Source: REEB509 sp049314555 (lineage in GTDB: Bacteria > Pseudomonadota > Alphaproteobacteria > Caulobacterales > Aquidulcibacteraceae). Taken from it: a stretch of 6,110 nucleotides of DNA. Positions 1 to 6,110 of the stretch are shown here, piece after piece; positions within the stretch are counted from its first letter, which is position 1, and every line of letters starts with the position of its first letter. The notes below the pieces were generated by a model that did no database searches, was not told the DNA's origin, and worked only from the letters and a program-made list of their open reading frames with translations. The stretch is taken from positions 1 through 6,110 of the forward strand of contig JBMOEW010000074.1 in assembly GCA_049314555.1 (NCBI GenBank), given 5' to 3'. The translations under genes were made by a program, and so were the position numbers.

Positions 1-1
1 T

Positions 2-1462
2 GGGAATGAGTGGCTCAGTGCCACTGAGCTTTCAATTTTTGGCGACCCGGAAGTCTCGGCTCCTGCCATTCATTCCTGTGCCCAGCGGCTCTCGATGTGG
101 CCGCGAGTCAATGTCTCCGAGCGACCGGCTCTGGAAAAGACCATCGAATGGCTTCAGTCCCTCAAAACCGGTCAAAAACTCGAACCCTCCGAGTTGAAGC
201 GGATCCGTTCCGCTCTCCACCGCGAACCGTCGCGGATCTGGCACTCTTGCGGCCACTGGGTCTCGATCAATGGCACCTGGGAGCCAGTGGATCGCTTGAA
301 GTTCCGGCTCACCATGCAGGAACTCACCAAATTTGGCGACCTCACTCCGACGGTGAAGCGAAAAACCGCCGACTTCCGCATGCTGGCCGAAGAGAACACT
401 CAGATAGAGCCCTTCGTTCAGTTTCGCAACCTGTCCGAAAGTGTTGAGTTTCGAGTGACCAGCTGCGAGGGGGACGTGGCGACTGCATTGCCCGACTGGC
501 TGGACGAACTCGCCGCTGGTCTCTGCCGGATTCGGTTCACCTCGGAGGAGGAGACGCAACGCATCCGAGACATTGGATCTCGTCTAAGGGAGAGCCAATT
601 CCGACGGTTTCGCCGCATCGAGATTACGCCTTATGTGGACGGCGACCCCGCCGGAGAGCCATCATCACCAAAAGCAATCTGGGCAAATGTCCAAGTGTAT
701 GTTGCGGATTTGCCCGCGTCCCGAATCCACAAGGAACTGGTCGACGAAATCAGCCGGCCCTTTGGCAGCGTGGGAATCACTGCCGCAATCGCCGCCTGTG
801 TCGAAAGGGAGCGTGACTTTGTCACCGATTACCTGACAACAGAGTTCACTTTGGATTCGGAAACCGTTCCGACCAGCGCACAAAATCCTGGCCTCAAACC
901 TTCCTCGACCCCTTCCTCGAATGGGGCCCCTAACCCCAACGATTTGCCGCCGGAAGATGAACCCGCGGAAGACGGCGAACCTGAGTCGAGTGACGAGGGC
1001 TCTGAACCGAATGGGGAAAAGTCTGGTGGAACCGACGCCGGGCGCTCGCGAGGATCATCCAAGCCGCACGAACCTTCCCTCATGGAACGCTACGCCCATC
1101 ACCGCGGCTTTCATTGGGAACCCCAAGCAGGGCGGTTTACCCATCGTGATGGCCGTTGGATCGGCAAGGATGATCAACCCTTTCATTGGGCGGAACATCG
1201 AGCCGATGGAATTCTTTCAAGACGGTTATGGGTTTGCGACCAGCGTCTATCGAGGGGCATTGAGGTTTCCCACGAGTTGTGGCAAACCATCAAGAAGGAG
1301 CCCGAGTATACGGCGATTGTCTCGATCGGCGAAGACGATAAGCCCATCGTCTTGACCGGCTTCCAATTGATTGAACAAAAAGGCGCTGGCATCCTCGCCG
1401 TTTACCCTGCGCGCTATCGCCTACTAGCGACAAATCTTACTTCCCTAGAACAGAATCTATGA
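2..1462 (+). CDS. C-terminal part of a large unrecognised protein, possibly sacsin-like (5' end outside window)
   Basis: The frame is open from the left edge. An ATG at 95 exists, but coding-like sequence (GNEWLSATELSIFGDPEVSA) continues upstream of it, so the true start probably lies outside the window. Numbering from that ATG, residues 15-100 contain a segment with WLQSL, IWHSCGHW, GTWEPVD and LTMQEL. From memory, this resembles parts of large bacterial proteins with a sacsin-like N-terminal ATP-binding domain; that domain itself would lie upstream. Residues 257-328 are a low-complexity acidic Pro/Ser/Glu linker. Residues 329-447 form a compact C-terminal domain with paired FHW motifs, THRDGRWIG and YPARYRLLAT, which I cannot assign. 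No signal peptide or membrane segment is visible in this part. The stop overlaps the thsB start by 4 nt, so the gene belongs to the same operon. That it is a real gene is clear; its function is inferred weakly from context. Confidence 0.8.
   Translation, partial: GNEWLSATELSIFGDPEVSAPAIHSCAQRLSMWPRVNVSERPALEKTIEWLQSLKTGQKLEPSELKRIRSALHREPSRIWHSCGHWVSINGTWEPVDRLKFRLTMQELTKFGDLTPTVKRKTADFRMLAEENTQIEPFVQFRNLSESVEFRVTSCEGDVATALPDWLDELAAGLCRIRFTSEEETQRIRDIGSRLRESQFRRFRRIEITPYVDGDPAGEPSSPKAIWANVQVYVADLPASRIHKELVDEISRPFGSVGITAAIAACVERERDFVTDYLTTEFTLDSETVPTSAQNPGLKPSSTPSSNGAPNPNDLPPEDEPAEDGEPESSDEGSEPNGEKSGGTDAGRSRGSSKPHEPSLMERYAHHRGFHWEPQAGRFTHRDGRWIGKDDQPFHWAEHRADGILSRRLWVCDQRLSRGIEVSHELWQTIKKEPEYTAIVSIGEDDKPIVLTGFQLIEQKGAGILAVYPARYRLLATNLTSLEQNL
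863..1078 (+). other. Low-complexity acidic Pro/Ser/Glu linker within the upstream protein
   Basis: About 72 residues are dominated by P, S, E, D, G and N, including PPEDEPAEDGEPESSDEGSEP, with almost no hydrophobic residues. This is a disordered linker joining two folded parts of the protein. It suggests that the last ~120 residues form an independent, tethered domain. Confidence 0.8.
1459..1462 (+). promoter_or_regulatory. ATGA stop/start overlap coupling the upstream gene to thsB
   Basis: The ATG of thsB (1459-1461) overlaps the TGA of the upstream gene (1460-1462). No good Shine-Dalgarno sequence precedes it, so thsB translation probably depends on termination-reinitiation from the upstream gene. 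Confidence 0.75.
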
Positions 1463-2103
1463 ATACCTGGCAATCTATCCTTGCAGCCTCTAATTCCACT
1501 CCGAAACGCGTTTCCCGTAAGGTGTTTTTTAGCTTCCACTATACGCCGGATGTCCACCGTGCTTGGGTTGTCCGAAATTCGTGGGTCACCAAAGAGGATC
1601 GCACCGAAGCGGGCTTCTTTGACTCCTCGGTGTTCGAAGCAAAGCAACGCGAGAGTAAAGATGCTCTAAAAACCTTCCTTCGCGACGGAATGAAGGGCAC
1701 GACCGTTACCTGCGTTTTGATCGGAAGCCAAACGGCAGTGCGCCCTTGGGTCCGCTACGAACTTGTTCGTGCGTTCGAGCGCGGGAACGGGTTGTTCGGA
1801 ATCCGTATTCACAATATCAAAAACCTGCAGAAGGTGACGACTACAAGCGGACCAAACCCATTTGATCATCTTGCCTACCGCGTCGAGGGCGAGCGCGTGT
1901 ACTGGCAGGAGCGAAACGGCGAAAACTGGGCCGCATACACCGAAGTTCCTTCTATGGCGCTCAGCGATGTGGCTTACGACCTCAAGGGTGAGTTGCACCA
2001 CACGTTTTCTTACCGCTTCCCGGTTTACGACTGGGTGAACGAAGACGGTTTCAATAATCTTGGTGCATGGGTGCAAGAGGCGGCCACGCACGCCGGAAAG
2101 TGA
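1459..2103 (+). CDS. thsB: Thoeris sensor ThsB, TIR domain cyclic-ADP-ribose synthase
   Basis: This 214-residue protein is a ThsB-type TIR (MTH538/DUF1863-like). In the family, ThsB detects phage infection and converts NAD+ to a cyclic ADP-ribose isomer that activates ThsA. Visible motifs are KVFFSFHY (21-28, first TIR strand), VVRNSWVT (37-44), VTCVLIGSQT (83-92), WVRYEL (97-102) with Glu101 as the expected catalytic glutamate, GIRIHNIKN (114-122), GPNPFDHLAY (131-140) and a C-terminal YDWVNEDGFNNLGAWV stretch (190-205). This order and spacing match Bacillus cereus ThsB as I remember it throughout. About 19 residues precede the TIR core, more than in the B. cereus protein. The ATG at 1459 is chosen because it overlaps the upstream stop and no better start lies nearby. 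The SIR2-SLOG partner follows directly, which makes the assignment firm. Confidence 0.95.
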   Translation: MNTWQSILAASNSTPKRVSRKVFFSFHYTPDVHRAWVVRNSWVTKEDRTEAGFFDSSVFEAKQRESKDALKTFLRDGMKGTTVTCVLIGSQTAVRPWVRYELVRAFERGNGLFGIRIHNIKNLQKVTTTSGPNPFDHLAYRVEGERVYWQERNGENWAAYTEVPSMALSDVAYDLKGELHHTFSYRFPVYDWVNEDGFNNLGAWVQEAATHAGK

Positions 2104-2108
2104 GGAGG
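2102..2108 (+). promoter_or_regulatory. Strong Shine-Dalgarno site that sets the thsA start
   Basis: GAGGAGG lies 8 nt before the ATG at 2117 and shares bases with the thsB stop codon (TGA at 2101-2103). It is the strongest ribosome binding site in the window. It favours the start at 2117 over the in-frame ATG at 2060, which lies inside thsB and would add 19 residues (MVHGCKRRPRTPESEEDNT) with no counterpart in the family. Confidence 0.88.
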
Positions 2109-2116
2109 ACAATACT

Positions 2117-3598
2117 ATGAGTGGAATCAGCAAAAAGGAATTCGTTCGTCGCTACTCGACCAGCTTGCTTGAGGGAAACGCCGCACTCTTTGCAGGTGCA
2201 GGGCTTTCGATCCCAGCTGGATTCGCAGATTGGAGAAAACTCCTGAAGGAAATCGCTGAGGATCTGAAACTCGACATCGAACGTGAGCACGACTTAATCG
2301 CTATTGCCCAGTTTGAAGCCAACCGCAAAGGAACCCGCGACTCGCTCGATGAGGCCATCGTCAGACAATTCGATCGAGAGGCTACGCTGACCGAGAATCA
2401 CAAGATTATAGCGCGCCTGCCGATTGATACGGTGTGGACAACCAATTACGACAAGGTTTTCGAGCAAGCTTACCGTGAAGCGAACAAGCGGGCTGACGTT
2501 AAGATTGCAGTGTCGCAATTGTCACTTCGAGTGCCCCACAGCGACGTGGTCCTCTTCAAGATGCATGGAGACGTGGACCATCCGCACGACGCGATTCTGA
2601 CGAAGGACGACTATGAATGCTACGAGGTGGAGCGCGGAGCCTTCACGTTGCAGCTCTTGGCGGACCTGCTTTCGAAGCGGTTTCTCTTCATTGGGTTTAG
2701 CTTCACTGATCCGAATATTGACTACACCTTCAACCGCCTCCGCCGCCTGCTCAACCCACAGCGTCAGCAGAAAGCGACGTTGAAGGAACACTACTGCATC
2801 CTCAGACAACCTCACTTGGACGACTATACCCATCTCCCGGTCAGTCCTGAGGAGAAGGAGCGCATTTTCAAGGCAGACTCGGCGAGGTTCGCACATCGTG
2901 TGAGCGATATGACCCGCTTCGGTGTGCAGGCGGTGGTAATCGAAAAGTATGAGGAGATTACGGAACTGCTGACAGCACTTCAGCGGCGCGTTGGGACGCG
3001 AAGCGTTCTTATCTCTGGAGCTGCACACGACTACGCCCCGATGGGGCAAGAACGACTGGAGTCACTCGCTGAAGACCTCGGCCGCCGCCTGATCGAAGAG
3101 GGTTACGACATCGTGTCCGGTGTCGGAAAAGGGATCGGGGCTGCCGTAATGGTTGGCGCCCACCGCGCACTTGGCCGGCCAGACGCATGTAGGATGGGAC
3201 AACGCCTCAAGCTCTTTCCGTTTCCCTACTGGCACCCAAAGGAAGACGAGCGAAAAGCCTACTACGAATCTAATCGCAAGGAGATGGCTGCTCAGGCCGG
3301 TGCCAGCATCTTCATCTCTGGTAACAAGCTGCAGGGGTCGGACGTGATTGAATCTCCCGGGGTATTTGCAGAGTTCGAAGAGGCAAAGAAGAACCAGCAT
3401 TTCATCATTCCCATCGGTGCCAGCGGACACGCTGCCAAGCGGATTTGGGATGAGGTTGTTGCTGATCCCGCACGTTTCTTTCTGGGAATTGACGTAGAGC
3501 CGGAGTTGGAAACTCTCGGAAGTTCCGCCAGCACGAATGACAACCACATCGCCGCAGTTCTGTCCCTTCTCCACAAGGTCAGCAACGTCTTTGCATAA
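2117..3598 (+). CDS. thsA: Thoeris effector ThsA, SIR2-SLOG NADase
   Basis: This 493-residue cytoplasmic effector hydrolyses NAD+ once its SLOG domain binds the cyclic ADP-ribose isomer made by ThsB. The resulting NAD+ loss aborts phage production. The SIR2 domain (about 8-285) shows the NAD-binding GAGLS (27-31), LTENHKIIARLP (91-102), TTNYD (108-112) with Asn110, KMHGD (148-152) with His150, and FIGFSFTDPNIDY (191-203). Asn110 and His150 match the catalytic pair of B. cereus ThsA. The SLOG domain (about 294-490) shows SVLISGAAHDY (296-306), IVSGVGKGIGAAV (332-344), SGNK (401-404), GVFAEFE (415-421) and IIPIGASGHAAK (430-441). Arg387, Lys404 and Glu419 occupy the positions of the ligand-binding Arg371, Lys388 and Glu403 of B. 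cereus ThsA. Length is normal and no key residue is missing, so the gene looks intact. It ends in tandem TAA TAA stops. Confidence 0.96.
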   Translation: MSGISKKEFVRRYSTSLLEGNAALFAGAGLSIPAGFADWRKLLKEIAEDLKLDIEREHDLIAIAQFEANRKGTRDSLDEAIVRQFDREATLTENHKIIARLPIDTVWTTNYDKVFEQAYREANKRADVKIAVSQLSLRVPHSDVVLFKMHGDVDHPHDAILTKDDYECYEVERGAFTLQLLADLLSKRFLFIGFSFTDPNIDYTFNRLRRLLNPQRQQKATLKEHYCILRQPHLDDYTHLPVSPEEKERIFKADSARFAHRVSDMTRFGVQAVVIEKYEEITELLTALQRRVGTRSVLISGAAHDYAPMGQERLESLAEDLGRRLIEEGYDIVSGVGKGIGAAVMVGAHRALGRPDACRMGQRLKLFPFPYWHPKEDERKAYYESNRKEMAAQAGASIFISGNKLQGSDVIESPGVFAEFEEAKKNQHFIIPIGASGHAAKRIWDEVVADPARFFLGIDVEPELETLGSSASTNDNHIAAVLSLLHKVSNVFA

Positions 3599-3609
3599 TA
3601 ATCTACAGT

Positions 3610-4149
3610 ATGGCCTTTTTTACAGAATCGAAACTACGCCAGTTCGCCGCGTCCCGTGCGATGGAGCGGCGATCTGCTCAATTCCTCTTTGAATCGAAAG
3701 AAGCAGCGCCGCTGACGGTCTTCCTGTCTCACAGCCACCTCGATCGGGTTTTGGCAAAAGGGATAGTCATTCACATGGGCTCGCTCGGTGTTGAGGTGTA
3801 TGTCGATTGGAATGATCAAAACATGCCACGCGAGACAAATCGCCTGACGGCATTGATGATAAAGCGCCGGATTCGTGAGGCGAGCTTGTTTGTGATGCTT
3901 GCGACCAAGAATGCCTTGGCGTCGAGATGGGTACCTTGGGAGGTGGGTATTGCCGACGCTGCGAAGGGGCAAGCGCAAGTCCTGATCATTCCGGTTGCTG
4001 ACTCTCTCGGGGTGTTTCGAGGACGGGAATTCTTGCGCCTATATGGGCGCGTTGAGATTGCCGACGACGGAGACAGTGCGGTCTTCTTGCCGGGCAAAAA
4101 TGCAGGCGGAGTGGCTCTCGAAACCTACATGGAAGCACTCGGAACCTAG
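3610..4149 (+). CDS. Second TIR domain protein of the Thoeris cassette, probable alternative sensor
   Basis: This 179-residue TIR protein is clearly unlike the ThsB at 1459. After about 35 N-terminal residues comes the TIR core: TVFLSHSHLD (36-45), GVEVYVDWNDQNMP (60-73), TALMIKRRIREASLFVMLAT (80-99) and SRWVPWEVGIAD (105-116), with Glu111 as the expected catalytic glutamate. These are features of the canonical bacterial TIR_2 type. It is probably an NAD+-consuming enzyme producing a cyclic or other ADP-ribose signal. It follows thsA by 11 nt with no convincing Shine-Dalgarno site and is certainly cotranscribed. Thoeris loci often carry two or more TIR genes beside one thsA, so the simplest reading is a second sensor responding to a different phage cue. 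It could instead act independently or make a different signal. No membrane segment or signal peptide is seen. Confidence 0.88.
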   Translation: MAFFTESKLRQFAASRAMERRSAQFLFESKEAAPLTVFLSHSHLDRVLAKGIVIHMGSLGVEVYVDWNDQNMPRETNRLTALMIKRRIREASLFVMLATKNALASRWVPWEVGIADAAKGQAQVLIIPVADSLGVFRGREFLRLYGRVEIADDGDSAVFLPGKNAGGVALETYMEALGT

Positions 4150-4164
4150 AATCACGCCTCAACC

Positions 4165-4995
4165 ATGAATCCAGACCGCATATATTCCAACTACCGGGAC
4201 GACGCGCTCGCGCAGAAAATCGGCGCTGCTGAATACACGACCTTCGTCGCGATGCCTTTTGCAGACTCGTTCAGTTACCGCTACAAGCTGGTGCTTGAGG
4301 AAATCATCCGTGCAGCAGCGAATCGGGCAACAGAACTTAAACTGGCCCGAAGACCGTTCGCCGCTCCCCAAATTGTCAGTGACGGGACGCCTGGAGCAAT
4401 TGCGATTTCTGACAAGATCGTGGAGGACATTCTTTACAGTCACCTCTTCGTAGGAGACATGACGCTGAATAATCCAGGAGCAATTCTCGAAGTGGGCATC
4501 GCGATGGGGCTAAAGCCGAATAAGCAGATAATCCTGATCACTCAGGGGCCATACGAGGAGCTGCACTTCGACATCAGGAACAACAACGTCTTTTCCTACA
4601 ACGGTGCCGATGCGGTGGAAGGACTCGCCCAACGTTTTATTGCCGCTGCTGCGTCGTTCGAGGAAGATGCAGATCGTCAGATCCGATTCATCCAGCGTCG
4701 GCTGAGCCCGGACGCAATCGCAATCCTCAATGTGTATGGCCGATTGCAGCGAGATAATTCAAGCGGATCGCTTCATGCGGGTCTTGCAACTCACGTCTTG
4801 GGTGCAGACAGACCTGGAGAGAGATTTGATGCAGCCACAAGGGAGTTGCTCGCTCACCGTCTTATAGAGACAGACTGGAAAACAAAGGCCGTCGAAGGCG
4901 GAGATGCATTCGGCATGCACGCAACAGAACTCGGATGGGTTTTCATCGGGCAGAAGTGGCCGGAGATCGCGAGGCAGGAGCCCCCACGCAAATGA
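4165..4995 (+). CDS. Nucleoside 2-deoxyribosyltransferase-like/TIR-like protein with C-terminal winged-helix-like domain
   Basis: This 276-residue protein has two parts. The N-terminal domain (about 24-160) shows TTFVAMPFADSF (25-36), KIVEDILYSHLFVGDMT (84-100), NNPGAILEVGIAMGL (102-116), QIILITQGP (121-129) and FDIRNNNVFSYNG (135-147). The pattern D-x-T-x-x-N-P-x(4)-E-x-G-x-A is typical of the nucleoside 2-deoxyribosyltransferase-like fold, which cleaves N-glycosidic bonds; Asp98 and Glu109 are the candidate active-site residues. The C-terminal part (about 178-268) is helical and ends with TRELLAHRLIETD and HATELGWVFIGQKW, which looks like a winged helix used for DNA binding or oligomerisation; this is a judgement from pattern only. 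It starts 15 nt after the second TIR gene, with no clear Shine-Dalgarno, and overlaps the next gene by 4 nt. Its substrate is unknown. Possible roles are effector, signal processing enzyme or nucleotide-sensing regulator. Confidence 0.85.
   Translation: MNPDRIYSNYRDDALAQKIGAAEYTTFVAMPFADSFSYRYKLVLEEIIRAAANRATELKLARRPFAAPQIVSDGTPGAIAISDKIVEDILYSHLFVGDMTLNNPGAILEVGIAMGLKPNKQIILITQGPYEELHFDIRNNNVFSYNGADAVEGLAQRFIAAAASFEEDADRQIRFIQRRLSPDAIAILNVYGRLQRDNSSGSLHAGLATHVLGADRPGERFDAATRELLAHRLIETDWKTKAVEGGDAFGMHATELGWVFIGQKWPEIARQEPPRK
4976..4980 (+). promoter_or_regulatory. Plausible Shine-Dalgarno site for the DUF1156 methyltransferase
   Basis: AGGAG lies inside the end of the preceding gene, 11 nt before the ATG at 4992. 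The spacing is slightly long, so initiation may also rely on the stop/start overlap. Confidence 0.5.
4992..4995 (+). promoter_or_regulatory. ATGA stop/start overlap coupling the deoxyribosyltransferase-like gene to the DUF1156 gene
   Basis: The ATG (4992-4994) overlaps the TGA (4993-4995) of the previous gene. This mirrors the junction at 1459-1462 at the other end of the Thoeris cassette. Confidence 0.75.
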
Positions 4996-6110
4996 CCGCA
5001 CCCTACCGCAAAAAACTTATCGAAGTCTCGCTGCCGCTGGAGGCCATCAACCGGGAGGCGGCCAGGGAGAAATCCATCCGGCATGGGCATCCGTCCACGT
5101 TGCATTTGTGGTGGGCTCGTCGACCTTTGGCCGCATGTCGCGCAGTTCTGTTTGCTTCTCTGGTGGACGATCCTTCATCCCGCCCGGATTTGTATCCGAC
5201 GGTCGAAGCCCAGGAGAAAAAGAGGCAGGAACTTTTTCGGCTCATCGAGAAGTTGGTGAAGTGGGAGAATTCGAACGACGAAACCATTTTAGCTGCGGCC
5301 CGCAAGGAGATCATGCAGAGCACCGACGACAATCCACCGCCGGTCTATGATCCGTTTTGCGGTGGCGGTTCCATTCCGTTGGAGGCGCAGCGGCTCGGAT
5401 TAGAGGCTCATGGCAGTGATCTTAACCCAGTTCCGGTACTTATCACGAAGGCACTCATCGAATTGCCTCCACAATTCGCAGGACGCCCGCCTATTCATCC
5501 ACCGGAGGCAGAGATGGACACGGCCAAGCAGGTAAAATCCAGTCGGAAAACACAAGGAATCCACCTTGAAGGACTTGATCGGGAATGGAAAGGCGCGGAG
5601 GGATTAGCCGAGGACATACGATACTACGGTCGCTGGATGCGAGACGAAGCCGAGCGGCGTATCGGAGACCTTTACCCAAAGGTTCAAGTCATGCGTGCCG
5701 CTGACGGGACGTATTGCCACGCCACGCATGAGGAAATCGCGGCGAAAAAGGCGAAGGAGGCGACCGTCATCGCCTGGCTCTGGGCCCGCACGGTCGTAAG
5801 TCCGAATCCGGCAGCTAAAGGCGCGCACGTTCCACTCGTGAGGTCGTTCTGGCTTTCGACGAAGACCGGAAAGAAAGCATGGGTAGAGCCGGTTGTGGAT
5901 AGCGCACAGATGAGCTATCAATTCGAAATTCGCACAGGCGCAGGCGAGCCACGCGTAGGCACGGTGAGCCGGAATGGAGGCGAGTGTATTCTCACCGACA
6001 GTCCGATACCGCTCGACTACATTCGTGCCGAAGGTAAAGCACGGCGGATGGGAGCACGGTTGATGGCAATAGTTGTAGAGGGAGAGCGGAGTCGCTTGTA
6101 TCTGCCGCCC
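4992..6110 (+). CDS. DUF1156 domain DNA methyltransferase, N-terminal part (3' end outside window)
   Basis: The first 373 residues of a longer protein are present, with no stop before the right edge. The opening RKKLIEVSLPLEAIN (6-20) and HPSTLHLWWARRPLAACR (33-50) are the hallmark of DUF1156 proteins. YDPFCGGGSIPLEAQRLG (119-136) is the SAM-binding motif I, followed by GSDLNPVPV (141-149). WLWARTVVSPNPAAKGAHVPL (262-282) and RSFWLSTKTGKKAWV (284-298) match the conserved centre of the family. The catalytic NPPY/DPPY motif expected in such amino-methyltransferases is not in view and should lie downstream. Members are typically around 900-1000 residues and occur in phage-defence clusters with a DUF499 ATPase and a helicase, which would be expected to the right. 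Modification of host DNA is the likely role. One oddity is that the cysteines usually found around the PNPxC motif are Ser and Ala here. Confidence 0.93.
   Translation, partial: MTAPYRKKLIEVSLPLEAINREAAREKSIRHGHPSTLHLWWARRPLAACRAVLFASLVDDPSSRPDLYPTVEAQEKKRQELFRLIEKLVKWENSNDETILAAARKEIMQSTDDNPPPVYDPFCGGGSIPLEAQRLGLEAHGSDLNPVPVLITKALIELPPQFAGRPPIHPPEAEMDTAKQVKSSRKTQGIHLEGLDREWKGAEGLAEDIRYYGRWMRDEAERRIGDLYPKVQVMRAADGTYCHATHEEIAAKKAKEATVIAWLWARTVVSPNPAAKGAHVPLVRSFWLSTKTGKKAWVEPVVDSAQMSYQFEIRTGAGEPRVGTVSRNGGECILTDSPIPLDYIRAEGKARRMGARLMAIVVEGERSRLYLPP

Noticed and set aside
95..97. ATG as the true start of the first gene
   Set aside because: The frame is open to the left edge with protein-like sequence, and no Shine-Dalgarno precedes this ATG. 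A longer gene entering from the left is more likely.
32..559. 175-codon minus-strand open frame
   Set aside because: It is antisense to the first gene, its translation shows no recognisable motif, and the plus-strand frame has domain-like conservation and operon context.
2060..2116. In-frame upstream ATG that would give ThsA 19 extra N-terminal residues
   Set aside because: It lies inside thsB, has no ribosome binding site and encodes a basic, non-conserved stretch. The ATG at 2117 has GAGGAGG at proper spacing and gives the family's usual N-terminus.
2522..3574. Two minus-strand open frames of 170-175 codons antisense to thsA
   Set aside because: They mirror the codon structure of a confidently identified SIR2-SLOG gene and show no motifs of their own.
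3596..3609. Terminator or promoter between thsA and the second TIR gene
   Set aside because: Only 11 nt separate the genes. There is no hairpin and no room for a promoter; the sequence is just tandem stop codons and a short spacer.
4165..4995. Reading the fifth gene as a third plain TIR sensor
   Set aside because: The VAMPF opening, the D-x-T-x-x-N-P-x(4)-E-x-G signature and the extra C-terminal domain fit the deoxyribosyltransferase-like group better than a standard TIR, although the folds are related.
4904..5350. 148-codon plus-strand open frame crossing the junction of the last two genes
   Set aside because: It overlaps the DUF1156 gene and the end of the previous gene out of frame, and its translation is low-complexity and motif-free, while the DUF1156 frame has clear family motifs.

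Overview
The window holds six genes on the plus strand, packed head to tail with almost no non-coding DNA. The two outermost genes run off the window edges. From left to right they are: the C-terminal part of a large protein I do not firmly recognise (2-1462); a ThsB-type TIR protein (1459-2103); a ThsA-type SIR2-SLOG NADase (2117-3598); a second, different TIR protein (3610-4149); a nucleoside 2-deoxyribosyltransferase-like/TIR-like protein with an extra C-terminal domain (4165-4995); and the N-terminal part of a DUF1156-type DNA methyltransferase (4992 to the right edge).

The central pair is a type I Thoeris anti-phage system. In this family ThsB senses infection and converts NAD+ into a cyclic ADP-ribose isomer. 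The signal binds the SLOG domain of ThsA, which then depletes NAD+ through its SIR2 domain. The key residues of both proteins are visible. A second TIR gene next to ThsA fits Thoeris loci that carry several TIR sensors feeding one effector. The fifth gene adds a third predicted nucleotide or N-glycosidic-bond enzyme, and I know of no standard Thoeris role for it.

The flanking genes point to a second defence module. DUF1156 proteins are large SAM-dependent methyltransferases usually found in phage-defence clusters with partners such as a DUF499 ATPase and a helicase. The upstream gene has sequence reminiscent of large bacterial sacsin-like proteins, but this is tentative. Both flanking genes join the Thoeris cassette through 4-nt ATGA stop/start overlaps, so all six look like one transcriptional unit. 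No promoter or terminator is visible inside the window. The main idea to test is a composite operon in which Thoeris signalling genes sit inside a methyltransferase-based defence operon.

The organism is a bacterium of moderately high GC content. Shine-Dalgarno use is mixed: one gene has a strong site, one has a plausible site and the others have none that is clear. The phylum cannot be named from this sequence. Everything here looks like an accessory defence island. There is no RNA gene, insertion sequence, CRISPR array or attachment site that I can support.
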